64,000 nucleotides of DNA, taken from contig NZ_CP147913.1 in NCBI RefSeq assembly GCF_037414475.1, forward strand, positions 6,074,001 to 6,138,000. The letters run 5' to 3'. The position numbers and the translations under genes are program-made. The stretch is from Myxococcus stipitatus. GTDB taxonomy: Bacteria > Myxococcota > Myxococcia > Myxococcales > Myxococcaceae. A model generated the notes under the pieces. It was not told the origin of the DNA. It saw nothing but the letters and a program-made list of their open reading frames with translations, and searched no databases. Below, one piece after another: positions 1 to 8,643 of this stretch; positions within the stretch are counted from its first letter, which is position 1; each line of letters begins with the position of its first letter.

Positions 1-408
1 CTCGCGCACCTCCACGTGGGGCCGCGCCTTCACCCGGCGCAGGACGTTCCACTCGAGCAGGGGGCGGGTGCACAGCAGGCCCGGGATTCCGCTGGTGCGG
101 CGCAGCTTCCACACCCCGAAGTGATGCCAGGCCAGGTCTCCGCTCGAGTCGATGAACTGGGCGCCCTGGACCTCGAGCTGCTCGAACAGGTCCGGGAAGT
201 ACTTGTCGAGGATGCGCCGGCCCGTGTCCAACAGCACGTGGATGTGCGGCCCTTGCGGAACACCCTTGCGCGCGGCGGGCCCCTCACCCCGGACGTCGCG
301 CTCCACCAGCGTCACCTTGTCGAAGTGGTCCGAGAGCACCCGCGTGGCCAGCAGCCCCGCCATGCTTCCGCCAATGACCACGGCACTGCGAGGTCCGCCT
401 CCAGCCAT
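1..408 (-). CDS. FAD-dependent oxidoreductase, N-terminal part (runs off window)
   Basis: The reading frame opens at an ATG at 408 and stays open for 136 codons to the window edge, so only the N-terminal part is present. Residues 9-21 read VVIGGSMAGLLAT, a glycine-rich Rossmann motif for FAD binding, followed by the acidic end of the second beta strand (VTLVERD). This arrangement is typical of the flavoprotein monooxygenase / geranylgeranyl-reductase-like family, which hydroxylates or reduces small hydrophobic substrates. The segment GPHIHVLLDTG resembles the motif of tryptophan-halogenase-like and hydroxylase-like members. The substrate cannot be deduced without the C-terminal half. The gene diverges from the lipoprotein gene that starts at 705. 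No transmembrane segment is visible. Confidence 0.75.
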   Translation of the reverse strand, partial: MAGGGPRSAVVIGGSMAGLLATRVLSDHFDKVTLVERDVRGEGPAARKGVPQGPHIHVLLDTGRRILDKYFPDLFEQLEVQGAQFIDSSGDLAWHHFGVWKLRRTSGIPGLLCTRPLLEWNVLRRVKARPHVEVRE

Positions 409-502
409 GTTCGTGCCTCCCGCATGAAGAGCCCGCGCTCAACTTCTCATCATCGCGCGGGTACTTGATGACAAGGGTCTGACATCCCGAGGTGGCGCGA
501 GT

Positions 503-530
503 GTGCACACGCATGTGCACGCCGGTGCAC
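503..530. repeat. Three GTGCAC palindromic hexamers in divergent promoter region
   Basis: GTGCAC occurs at 503-508, 515-520 and 525-530, inside the 296-bp gap between the divergent flavoprotein (starts at 408) and lipoprotein (starts at 705) genes. Starts are 12 and 10 bases apart, close to one helical turn, so a protein could contact the copies on one face. This fits a regulator-binding site, but no bound protein is known. The rest of the gap shows no other feature I can support. Confidence 0.3.
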
Positions 531-704
531 AGACGTGACTCGGGAACTGCACAGAATCGTGAGCCGCTCCACATCTCCCGACGTGGGCGCTTTGTGCAGG
601 CCTTTTGCAATGCTGTGACGCCAGTGTCCGACTCGACTCGGACCCAGGGCCAGCATCGGTGCTGGGCATTTCGTCCAGCGGGAATTGTTGGTGATGAGGT
701 TGTG

Positions 705-2186
705 ATGCAAGGGCGTCGTTTTTCGTGGTTGCTCCTGGGGCTGTGTACCGCGGCGGTGGGGTGCTTGGATGACCCGGAGGAAGAGGGCCGCGCGGTCCGG
801 GTGAAGAGTGTGCAGCGCCATGTGATGCCCGGCGAGGCCAAGGAGGTTCCATGGGATTCCTCCGCTCCGCCCCTGGAGATGTTCCGCCTGGAGGGCGAGA
901 ACTACGTGCCCGTGGCTGGGACGGTGGACGCGGAAGGGCGGTCCGTGTTCGACGACGCACCCGCGGGGACGTACTTCCTGCGGCGCGGTGCCAGCATGGT
1001 CGTCACGGATGCTCGCGAGGTGGACCTGAGCACCCATACCCTGGGCCGGCCGGATGTCGATTCATTCACGCGTGAGCCGGCGCTGGACCTGTCTGTGAAT
1101 GGGCTCGAGCCGTGGGTGGCTTCAGAGTCCTATCCCTCCGAGCTGGACTTCATGTCCGAGAACGTGGGGGCCTTTGCCGCGATGCGCACGTCCGCCCGGG
1201 AAGGCGAGACGGCGATTCTCGACTCGGCGCCCGGCGTGCAGATCTCCCTGAACATGTCGACGCGGTTCACCGGCACGAAGGGGGATGGGGCGTGGATTCT
1301 TCAGCGGACGCCCCGTGTCTGGGAGACGGTGCAGGGTGGGGCTCGGGTGACGTATGACTCCGTGGGGCGGGCCCTGAATACGGAGCACTTCACGTATGAG
1401 GGGAGCGGGCCGCTGCGTCTGACGGGGACACTCAAGACTTTGCCCATGAAGGAGCTGTCGTTGGATTGGAAGGTGCCATCCTTCATGGCCCTCGCGTCGG
1501 AGGTGAACCCGGCGGCGGTCGGTGGCCGCTCGTCGTTCTATATCTTCCCCGCGCCCCATGGATTGGCGCATGGCGCGGTCGGATTCTCGGGATGGCTCCT
1601 GGGGATGTCCACGCCCGCGGAGCCCACGCAGCTGACCGGCCGCTTCGTCTACGGCAATCCCTATCCGTCCTCGTGGCCGGAGGTCGCGGCCGCCACCGTG
1701 ACGTTCATGGTGCCGCTGGAGACTTCGGGAGAGGCGCCTTACTCCACCCGGGCGACCCTCTCCGTGACGGGGGCTCCCTCCGCGCTGGCCTCGGGGGCGC
1801 TGCTTCCGCTGGTGCAGCCGCCCCAGAAGTTGATGGTGGATGGGCAGGATGCCTCGACCGCGCGTGGCTTCTCCTCGGAGTCCGTCGTCCTTCAATGGCA
1901 GGCTCCCGCGCGTGGGACTCCGAACGCCTATGAGGTGAGTGTCCTCTCGTTGACCGGAGCTTCGGGCAGCCGCTCCGAGAAGCGGGTGCTCTCCATCGCG
2001 ATGGATGGCGGCACCACGTCCGTGCGGATTCCGAAGGGAACACTCGTGCGGGATGAGCGGTACTTCTTCAGGGTCCGCGCCATCCAGGCCCCGGGCTACA
2101 ACGCGAAGGGGCGGCCGTTCATCTTCACGGGGAACGCCACCTCGGCAACGGCGGACGCGGTGAGTGGACTGCTGACCTTCCAGTAG
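705..2186 (+). CDS. Secreted lipoprotein with C-terminal Fn3-like domain
   Basis: The 493-residue product starts at ATG 705, with GTG 702 directly before it. Upstream in-frame sequence lacks signal-peptide character, which favours this start. The first 20 residues have an Arg-Arg n-region, a hydrophobic core and a lipobox ending AAVGC, so the mature protein is probably lipid-anchored, followed by an acidic DDPEEE linker. The middle (about residues 40-380) is beta-rich with no family I recognise. The last 100 residues look like a fibronectin type III-like sandwich, with an LQWQAP strand and a YFFRVRA strand. Such proteins are common on the myxobacterial outer surface. The gene converges with the lipoprotein gene ending at 2257. 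Substrate and function are unknown. Confidence 0.65.
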   Translation: MQGRRFSWLLLGLCTAAVGCLDDPEEEGRAVRVKSVQRHVMPGEAKEVPWDSSAPPLEMFRLEGENYVPVAGTVDAEGRSVFDDAPAGTYFLRRGASMVVTDAREVDLSTHTLGRPDVDSFTREPALDLSVNGLEPWVASESYPSELDFMSENVGAFAAMRTSAREGETAILDSAPGVQISLNMSTRFTGTKGDGAWILQRTPRVWETVQGGARVTYDSVGRALNTEHFTYEGSGPLRLTGTLKTLPMKELSLDWKVPSFMALASEVNPAAVGGRSSFYIFPAPHGLAHGAVGFSGWLLGMSTPAEPTQLTGRFVYGNPYPSSWPEVAAATVTFMVPLETSGEAPYSTRATLSVTGAPSALASGALLPLVQPPQKLMVDGQDASTARGFSSESVVLQWQAPARGTPNAYEVSVLSLTGASGSRSEKRVLSIAMDGGTTSVRIPKGTLVRDERYFFRVRAIQAPGYNAKGRPFIFTGNATSATADAVSGLLTFQ

Positions 2187-2256
2187 CGCGCCCGAGGGGG
2201 CTCGCCTGGGGCGGTCCTCGCCTGTGTGGATGTACGGCCAGGACCGCTTCAGCGCG

Positions 2257-3849
2257 CTACGAGCCCTGCGCGGACGCGGGCGTCTGCGCGGGGGCGGGAG
2301 CTGGCGGCGGAGGCGCGGCGGGCGCACCGGCCGCGGGTGTGGGCTCGGAAGGCTCGTGTCCGCGCAGGGCGATGGCCGGCGGCGAGACGCTCAGGACTCC
2401 CACGTCGAGGAACCCATGGAACCCTTCGTCATGAAGCGCGGGGAGCATCCGGATGGCCACGGGGGCCTCGGCGGGAATCGCGAGCTCGGGGAGCGGGGTG
2501 ATGCCCATGATGTCGCAGACCATGTTGCCGGACGTCTCCACGTCGCATCCCCAGCGCCGTCCCTGGGCGTAACCCACCTCCAGGACCTTCAAGTCTGGAA
2601 CACGCTCGAACAGGTGCTTGGACATGGGGACGAAGTCGTCATCCCAGTCCGCGTCTCCCAGTCGCGTGTGGACGTTGCCCGCGAGCAGCAGGAGGACGTC
2701 CTGGGGACGCGCGGTGCGCTGCTTCAACACGAGCTGGGCCATGTGCGCGTCACGCGCCTTGCCGCTGAGCAGGTCCGTATCCATGGCCACCACGGAGAGG
2801 GCATGGCCCGCGGCGCTCAGGGCCCGCGCGCGGTCGATGAGGTCCATCATCGCGCGGCTTCCGCGGCCGTCCTGCTGGAGCTTCCGCCAGAAGTCCCCGT
2901 GCAGCAGCGCGTCCTGGTCCGCGGGACGCCCCGCGCTCTTGAGGTACGCATCCAGGCGCTTCTGCTCCTTGTCGGGGATGGAGAGCGCCAGGGTGACGCC
3001 GTGTCCCGCCTTCGCGGCCTCACACGCCAGGTCGCCCACGGTGGCGGGCGACTCGCGCGTGCCCAGCTGCTCTCCGATGAGCACGGTGAGCCCGGGCCGG
3101 ATGAGCGGCTGGAATCCCACCACCTTCCGCTCACAGGGCTCCTGAACCTCCTTCCTCCATCGCTTGAGATAGAAGGACGGGTCCCGGGCGAAGGTGTCAT
3201 CGCGTGTGAGGCGCAGCGTGCCGGTGAGCGTCTCGAGCGAGGGGCGCGTCTCCAGCCGCAGGAGCAGGTCCTGCTCCAGCCTCAAGTCGCGCGTGCCCTG
3301 GATGGCGCCGTCCAGCTCCACCCACGGCGCCACGTCGCGCTCCCGCTGGGCCAGGTTCACCGGCTCGCCCATCTTGCGGAAGCTCTGCTCGACCAGGTCC
3401 ATCCGCATGCCGAGCGACCTGAAGCCTCCTCCCGCGGTGGCCACGAGCTCCGCGTCGTTGCTGAAGGCCACGCGCTTCATGCGGAAGATGCGCACGATGG
3501 ACTTCCGCGCGGCGAGCAGCTCCCCGGCCACCAGGTAGCGAGTGGAGTCACCGTCGCTCTGCCAGCCCCAGGCCTTGGTGCCGAGCTGCGCGGTGCGCCA
3601 CTCGGTCAGCAGGTACTTGGGGTCCTCCAGGGGCTTGAGCACCCAGCCGTTCTCGGACAACAGCTTGGTGGCCTCGGCGAGCGCCTGGTCCACCGGCATC
3701 ATGAAGATGTGCTCGAACTTGGGTTGCTCGGGCTCGGGCCGCGACTCGGGACTCTTGGCCGGGGACGCCGTGGAGGCGAGCTCCGGGGATGGGACGTTCT
3801 TCGCGCATGCTCCGAGGAGCACGGCGAGACTCACGATGGCTCGATGCAT
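2257..3849 (-). CDS. Lipoprotein with possible ChaN/EreA-like domain
   Basis: ATG 3849 is preceded by AGGAGGAG at good spacing, which decides the start over the adjacent TTG at 3852. The 530-residue product has a short signal peptide with lipobox LLGAC, then a Pro/Glu-rich linker. The N-terminal half resembles a DUF-type beta-alpha region with no clear family. The second half contains LIGEQLGTRESPATVGDL and later LLLLAGNVHTRL. In spacing and character these resemble the GE-H/GT and GN-H motifs of the ChaN / erythromycin-esterase-like superfamily, which binds haem or cleaves esters. That link is tentative: the first histidine of the usual motif appears as Leu here. The C-terminus is a Pro/Ala-rich tail of about 35 residues. 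It is a single-gene unit, convergent with the lipoprotein gene on its left. Confidence 0.55.
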   Translation of the reverse strand: MHRAIVSLAVLLGACAKNVPSPELASTASPAKSPESRPEPEQPKFEHIFMMPVDQALAEATKLLSENGWVLKPLEDPKYLLTEWRTAQLGTKAWGWQSDGDSTRYLVAGELLAARKSIVRIFRMKRVAFSNDAELVATAGGGFRSLGMRMDLVEQSFRKMGEPVNLAQRERDVAPWVELDGAIQGTRDLRLEQDLLLRLETRPSLETLTGTLRLTRDDTFARDPSFYLKRWRKEVQEPCERKVVGFQPLIRPGLTVLIGEQLGTRESPATVGDLACEAAKAGHGVTLALSIPDKEQKRLDAYLKSAGRPADQDALLHGDFWRKLQQDGRGSRAMMDLIDRARALSAAGHALSVVAMDTDLLSGKARDAHMAQLVLKQRTARPQDVLLLLAGNVHTRLGDADWDDDFVPMSKHLFERVPDLKVLEVGYAQGRRWGCDVETSGNMVCDIMGITPLPELAIPAEAPVAIRMLPALHDEGFHGFLDVGVLSVSPPAIALRGHEPSEPTPAAGAPAAPPPPAPAPAQTPASAQGS

Positions 3850-4083
3850 CAAGGTGCACTCCTCCTGCCGGTATGCCCAGACCGGACTGAACGTCCACTG
3901 GACTGGGAAATATCGGCGGGAGCCGCACCCTCCGTGCGCGAAGCCGAGTGAGCGTCCAGAGGCGAACGGCCGCGGGGTGGGGGGACGGGCGCCGAGGTGT
4001 CATGGGCCCATCCCCGAGGACGAGACACCGCTCACCCCTCTTGAGTGAGCGGCCTCTGGAATGTCCTCACCCGCATGCGGGCG

Positions 4084-5490
4084 TCACGGGATGACGAAGA
4101 TGCCCCACTGCCAGAAGAAGCTCTGGATGGACTGGCGCAGGACGTTCGTCTGGGGCGTGCCCTGCGAGGTGCCGTAGGTCCAGACGGCGGCGTGGCCATT
4201 GGGACCCCACGGGCACTTGGCCTGGCCGTGGATGGAGATGGCGTGGCCGTTCGCGACGGAGGCGGAGCTGAAGTAGGGGAAGCTCTTGGCGGCCTGGACG
4301 ACACCGCTGGAGTCCACGCGCCCGGTGGAGCCGATGTTGGACCACACGGTGGTGCCGGTGGCCTGGTTGAAGGCGCCGCCGTTGTTGGCGACCAGGCTCA
4401 TGAGGGGAACACCATCCACGCGGTAGGTGGCCTGCTCGCGGGCGGAGGCGGAGCTGCCGGGGCTGGTGTAGGCGACGAAGGTGGAGCCGCTGATGCGGCC
4501 CTGGTGGTCGAAGCGGGCCGCGCAGGTGGAGATGCAGGGCTCCAGGCGGGGACGGGGGAACGGGATGAGAATCCCCGGGCGGCCGGGCCAGGCGATGATG
4601 ATGTCCCAGTAGTAGTAGTAGACCCAGCGCGTGCAGTTGAGCTTCAGGTTGACCTGGCTCATGCCGTTGACGCCCCCGCTGATGCCCGTGGGGCTCCCGC
4701 CGATGCCCGTCAGCGCGTGCTTGGCGCCCGGACCGTTCCAGCCCGAGAGGAGTCCGTTGACGGTCGAGACGTTGATGCCAAAGCCGATGAGGCTGGGGCT
4801 CTGGCCATAGACGGCCTGCCACACGCAGGTGCAGGGGCCGGCGAAGGAGCGCAGCCGCGCCATCGTCTGGGCATAGACGAGCACCTCGCCGAGCATGCGC
4901 GGGTTGGCCTTGCTGACCTCCTCCACGAGGTCGAACTCGCCCTCGCCGTGGCTCTCCTCCAGCTTGGTGATGAGCTCGTCGAGCTCCGTGCTCACGTGCA
5001 TCACGTCCGCGTTGGCGGCGGCGCCGGCGGACACATTCAAGGTGCAGCTCTTCTCGTCCGCGCAGTCCATGTTGATGTTGTAGGGGACGGTCGCGAGCGA
5101 CTCCTCCTTGGAGCCCTGCAGGACCAGCCTCTGCGCCCAGCCGGTCTCCCAGGGCTTCTGGATGGCCTTCTCCAGTGAGACGACGGACTCCTCGCCCGGC
5201 TTGGGGGTCACCTCCGCGAGGTCGTTGGTGTTGCCCGCTCCATCCAGGGAGATGAGGCGCGCGCTCTCCGGGAGCGGCTGCTTGTCGGACCACTGGATGC
5301 TGACCTTGACCCCACCTTCTTCCAGGCTCAGGTGGGTGATGGTCGCGAGGGGGCCTTCTTCCACCTGAGGCTCGGCGGCGCGGGCGGCGGGTGCTCCCAG
5401 CGTCGCCCCGAGAACGGCGAGGGACGACAACAGCCAGCGGAAGGATGCGGGCACGAGGCGGCGAGCGCCCCGCGTGGATGCAGGTGACAT
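4084..5490 (-). CDS. Secreted protein of unknown function
   Basis: The 468-residue product starts at ATG 5490 with a GGGGG ribosome-binding sequence 8 bases upstream. Residues 1-40 form a long Sec signal peptide (SFRWLLSSLAVLGATL core) with a probable AARA cleavage site. The mature protein begins with a beta-rich region of about 100 residues. A Cys pair follows (DCADEKSC), then an alpha-helical part (about 170-240) and a C-terminal half rich in Gly, Ser and aromatic residues, with CTRWVYYYYW and two more Cys pairs. I recognise no family. The aromatic and cysteine content suits an extracellular or outer-membrane-associated protein. Transcription runs leftwards, opposite to the lipoprotein gene at 705 and parallel to its neighbours at 2257 and 5735. 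Confidence 0.6.
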   Translation of the reverse strand: MSPASTRGARRLVPASFRWLLSSLAVLGATLGAPAARAAEPQVEEGPLATITHLSLEEGGVKVSIQWSDKQPLPESARLISLDGAGNTNDLAEVTPKPGEESVVSLEKAIQKPWETGWAQRLVLQGSKEESLATVPYNINMDCADEKSCTLNVSAGAAANADVMHVSTELDELITKLEESHGEGEFDLVEEVSKANPRMLGEVLVYAQTMARLRSFAGPCTCVWQAVYGQSPSLIGFGINVSTVNGLLSGWNGPGAKHALTGIGGSPTGISGGVNGMSQVNLKLNCTRWVYYYYWDIIIAWPGRPGILIPFPRPRLEPCISTCAARFDHQGRISGSTFVAYTSPGSSASAREQATYRVDGVPLMSLVANNGGAFNQATGTTVWSNIGSTGRVDSSGVVQAAKSFPYFSSASVANGHAISIHGQAKCPWGPNGHAAVWTYGTSQGTPQTNVLRQSIQSFFWQWGIFVIP

Positions 5491-5734
5491 GTGGAAACCC
5501 CCTATGTGACGGACAAGAGCCCCACCGCGGATGGCGCACGGCCGATGGAGCCCGCGTCTGTCGAAGCAGAAGCCGTGCCGTTTGTTGGGGCTGTCTGTTT
5601 TTTAGTTGGGGCGGTGGGGCGCTGGCGCGGATGTCTGTGTTTGGCCCGGGGCCGTGGCCGTTCTGGCTACAAATCGGCCCGGAATTGTGGCGCGGGAGGC
5701 TACGGGGGGCGTGTGGGCCGCCCGCGCTTGCGCA

Positions 5735-6634
5735 TCACGTCAGGAGGAACTTGTCATCCGGACGCAGGGGGGGCGGGAGGGGTTCGTCCGCCATCTCCAG
5801 CACCGCTCGCTCGATGGCGCGCGTCAGCGCATCGAGCGGCAGGTCATTGGGTTCCCTGCCGAACGGGTCCTCCAGCTCCGCCGTCACCGTGTCGAGCGCG
5901 ATGAACGTATACGAAACAAACACGGACACGAGCGGCGTGGACCAGCCCAGGCTGCCGGCCAGGGCAAAGGGCAACAGCAGGCTGTAGATGTACACCGTCC
6001 GGTGCAACATCACGCTGTAGACATACGGGATGGGCGTGCTGGCGATGCGCTCACACCCGCCCTGCACCTCGGAGAGCCGGTCCAGGTTGTCGTCGAACGA
6101 CGTCACCAGTATCTCGCTCAAGCGGCCCGCATGCCGCAGCTTCGCCACCCACTGGCTCAGGGCCAGGATGACCTTGGCGGGGCGATGGTCCGCGGCCGCC
6201 ACGCACTCGCGCATGCCCGGAGGCAGCGACTCGAGCGCGACCTGGGTGCCCCGCAGCTGGTGGTTGAGCGTCATGGCCAGCGCGCGCAGCAGGTCGGCCA
6301 CCTCGCGCTTCTCCTCGGTGGAGAGCGCGGGCGTCGGATGGGTCAGCGCCTGCCGCATGAAGGAGCGCGAGACGATGGTCAGCGAGCCCCACAGCTTCCG
6401 CGCCTCCCAGAAGCGGTCATAGGCCGTGCTGTTGCGAAACCCGAGGAAGATGGCCAGCGCGACACCCAGCAACGCCAGGGACCCTTCCTTCAGGGAGAAC
6501 GGAAGCGGGCCCAGGGCCACCGCCAACAGGCTCAGGGCGAGGAAGAACACCAGGCGGGGCAGGATGCGCGGCGCCACCGAGCCGCGCCAGACGAACAACA
6601 TGCGAAGCCAGTGCATTCGCGGACGGACAATCAT
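5735..6634 (-). CDS. Bestrophin-family membrane channel protein
   Basis: The 299-residue length matches bacterial bestrophins (YneE/UPF0187 family), pentameric anion- or cation-selective channels of the inner membrane. Seen directly: a hydrophobic pair of helices at about residues 20-65 and another at about 205-245, with the family hallmark FLGFRNSTAYDRFWEAR at about 64-80. A pro-rich C-terminal segment carries the REPNDLPLDALTRAIER motif found in the cytosolic domain. The ion carried cannot be told from sequence. The start is ATG 6634. It is flanked on both sides by same-strand genes with gaps of more than 140 bp, so it is probably transcribed alone. Confidence 0.88.
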   Translation of the reverse strand: MIVRPRMHWLRMLFVWRGSVAPRILPRLVFFLALSLLAVALGPLPFSLKEGSLALLGVALAIFLGFRNSTAYDRFWEARKLWGSLTIVSRSFMRQALTHPTPALSTEEKREVADLLRALAMTLNHQLRGTQVALESLPPGMRECVAAADHRPAKVILALSQWVAKLRHAGRLSEILVTSFDDNLDRLSEVQGGCERIASTPIPYVYSVMLHRTVYIYSLLLPFALAGSLGWSTPLVSVFVSYTFIALDTVTAELEDPFGREPNDLPLDALTRAIERAVLEMADEPLPPPLRPDDKFLLT

Positions 6635-6738
6635 GCGCGCCCCTCTAGCACCTCGCGCGAGGGGGCGGGGACGCTGTCGCGGGGCTCCACTCCCAGGCAG
6701 GGCTGGCGAGGGGGCTCAAGCCCGCCCCACTCGCCAGT

Positions 6739-6765
6739 CCGGGCCTCGCTCAGGGGCGGGCCCGG
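6739..6765 (-). terminator. Hairpin downstream of first LVIVD gene
   Basis: CCGGGCC (6739-6745) pairs with GGCCCGG (6759-6765) around a 13-base loop. It lies just past the stop of the leftward LVIVD gene ending at 6778. There is no T-tract, so it could only be a weak terminator or an mRNA 3' end stabiliser. Confidence 0.3.
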
Positions 6766-6777
6766 TCCCCGCGAGGA

Positions 6778-8472
6778 CTACAGCTCCTTGAAGATGAGCA
6801 GGCCTCGCGACGAGTCGGCGACATAGGCGTAGCCATCCCCAGGGACGCGGATGCCGAACGCGCCCTCGAAGAGGCTGTCACCCCGGTCCGGGTCCTCCTC
6901 GCGGAAGGTCTGGTAGTGGGCCACCTGCTTGGGCTTGGTGGGGTTGGACACGTCCAGCACGCGCAGGCCTTCCTGGTACCAGGCCACATAAAGCAGGTTG
7001 CCGCGCAGAATCATGTTGTGCATGGAGGTGGTCTGCCGCATGCGGAACTCGCCAATCTTCACGATGCGCGCCGGGTTGGTGACGTCGAGCACGCGCACGT
7101 GAGAGCCATTGAACTCGCCTCCCTCGAAGGCGATGGTCTTTCCGCCAAAGGTGCCCACCGCGTTGTGGTGCGCGAACTCCTCCGGGGCTGGACGCATGTA
7201 CGTGCCCAGGACCTTGATGTTGTCCAGGTCCGAGGGGTCCACGACGGTGTAACCGCCCCCCGAGTTGCTGATGTAGAGCCGGCCCTCGTAGGAGAACGAA
7301 TCATGCGGGTCGCCCATGTTGACGTCCTCGGGCAGCGTGAAGACGGTGCGCAGGATGGGATTGAGCGGCTGCGTGATGTCGTAGACATGGGTGCCCACGC
7401 CCGTGCCCGAGCCGTAGAGCCGGTCTCCGTCGACGAGCACGGTGTGCATGCCGCTCCGCCCCGCTGGCATGATTCGCACGAGCGTGGGGGTGGCGGGATT
7501 GGAGATGTCATAGACGTGGGTCCCCGTGCTCAATCCCGCGATGTAGAGCGCGTCCCCCTTGGCCCAGACGCCGTTCCAGTTCGTGTTGCCTGGCAGGCTG
7601 ATGGAGGACCTCAGGACGGGCGCGCGGGGATTGCTCACATCGAACACGGTGAGGCCGCCGGGCTTGTCCTTGAAGTCCAGGGAGACGACGTAGGCGTGCC
7701 CCTTGGTGACATAGACATCCACGGCGTGGCCGCTCGCCGCGCGGTGCTCGGACAGGAGGGTCAACCCACCCGAGGACTCGGACTCGCCGGCGCGCTTCGC
7801 GACACGGTGGGCCTCGAAGGTGCCCACCCGGAGGAAGGTGCCTCGGCGGCACACCGCGAAGCATCCCGTGATGACGTGGGGGGCGGGCGTCTTGCACCCC
7901 ATCATCGCGTAGGTCGTCGCGGTCCGGGTCGACTGGCCGGTGACGGCGAAGGTTCCTCCCTGGGTGTTCCGGTGGAGCAGGGGCGTGTCGAACATCGTGC
8001 TCGTGCCCGCGTCTTCTCCCTGCAGTCGGAAGCCAATGGCACCGACCGTGAACCGAACGCCGCCATCCATGAGCGCGACCTGGTTGCGATTCACCGTTTC
8101 GTAGATGCCCTCCTGGGGAATGGCCGCGAGGGCATCCCGGTCGCACTGCGACAGGTCGAAGCGAGTGAGCTCCTCACAGGCCCCCGCCCCTGCGTTGGTG
8201 GTGTCGAAGGTGCACGGCGCGTAAGGGGCGCCCGGGTCCAGCCAGTCGCCCGGGTCCGCCATCTCCGTGTAGGTGCCATCCCAGACGTAGGGGCCCGCGT
8301 CGGGCGGGCCTGAGTCGGGAGAGCCCGAGTCGGGTGAACCGGCGTCCGGGGAACCCGAGTCTGGCTCACCAGCGTCGGGGGGCGCGGGCGTGGGGTCGTC
8401 GTCGCATCCCGTCACCGGCAAGACCAGCAGGGACGCCAGGAGTGGGCTGAGTATTCGAAATGAAACGGCCAC
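6778..8472 (-). CDS. LVIVD-repeat surface lipoprotein (copy 1)
   Basis: GTG 8472 is chosen because GGAGG sits 6 bases upstream and the next gene copy has the same GGAGG-TTTCCC-GTG arrangement. The 564-residue product has a signal peptide ending LPVTGC (lipobox), then a low-complexity linker of repeated Asp-Ser-Gly/Pro-Asp units. About 180 residues of a Cys-containing domain follow (Cys pairs around CTFDTTNAGAGAC and GCFAVCRRG). The C-terminal 330 residues carry repeats of the form V-x-D-V/I-S-N-P-x-x-P, such as VFDVSNPRAPVL, VYDISNPATPTL and VLDVSNPTKPKQ. These are the LVIVD repeats of a predicted beta-propeller at the cell surface. It is the first of three tandem relatives. The ligand is unknown. 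Confidence 0.85.
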   Translation of the reverse strand: MAVSFRILSPLLASLLVLPVTGCDDDPTPAPPDAGEPDSGSPDAGSPDSGSPDSGPPDAGPYVWDGTYTEMADPGDWLDPGAPYAPCTFDTTNAGAGACEELTRFDLSQCDRDALAAIPQEGIYETVNRNQVALMDGGVRFTVGAIGFRLQGEDAGTSTMFDTPLLHRNTQGGTFAVTGQSTRTATTYAMMGCKTPAPHVITGCFAVCRRGTFLRVGTFEAHRVAKRAGESESSGGLTLLSEHRAASGHAVDVYVTKGHAYVVSLDFKDKPGGLTVFDVSNPRAPVLRSSISLPGNTNWNGVWAKGDALYIAGLSTGTHVYDISNPATPTLVRIMPAGRSGMHTVLVDGDRLYGSGTGVGTHVYDITQPLNPILRTVFTLPEDVNMGDPHDSFSYEGRLYISNSGGGYTVVDPSDLDNIKVLGTYMRPAPEEFAHHNAVGTFGGKTIAFEGGEFNGSHVRVLDVTNPARIVKIGEFRMRQTTSMHNMILRGNLLYVAWYQEGLRVLDVSNPTKPKQVAHYQTFREEDPDRGDSLFEGAFGIRVPGDGYAYVADSSRGLLIFKEL

Positions 8473-8580
8473 GGGAAACCTCCAGAGAGGGGGCTCTCCC
8501 GGATAGTCGAATCTTGGTCCTCTGGAAAATGTGAAGTCCCGATTGCCCCGGGCTCGCGCGAGTAGTTGCTCCGTGACAAC

Positions 8581-8629
8581 AAAAGACCACGCCAGGTCCA
8601 TCCCCGAGGGGAACGGGCCTGGCGTGGTC
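8581..8629 (-). terminator. Rho-independent terminator of second LVIVD gene
   Basis: GACCACGCCAGG (8585-8596) pairs perfectly with CCTGGCGTGGTC (8618-8629). Read leftwards, the stem is followed by TTTTGTTG, which gives the U-tract. It sits just after the stop of the leftward gene ending at 8644, so it should end that transcript before the paralogue downstream. Confidence 0.75.
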
Positions 8630-8641
8630 CTCATGTTGCAG
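8624..8641. repeat. Direct repeat, copy A, at tandem-duplication boundary
   Basis: The 18-base sequence GTGGTCCTCATGTTGCAG is present here and again at 10419-10436, in both cases right after the stop of an LVIVD gene as read on the minus strand. Spacing of the two copies equals one gene plus its upstream region, consistent with tandem duplication. Confidence 0.7.
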
Positions 8642-8643
8642 TC

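Noticed and set aside
2224..3951. Long open frame on the plus strand opposite the lipoprotein gene
   Set aside because: It is the antisense shadow of the 2257-3849 gene. The translation is rich in Arg, Gly, His and Leu without domain signal, while the minus-strand frame has a lipobox, ribosome-binding site and protein-like strands.
8284..8390. Repeats resembling a CRISPR or satellite array
   Set aside because: The repeats are short Asp-Ser/Gly-Pro-Asp codon units inside the LVIVD gene linker; there are no spacers of constant length.
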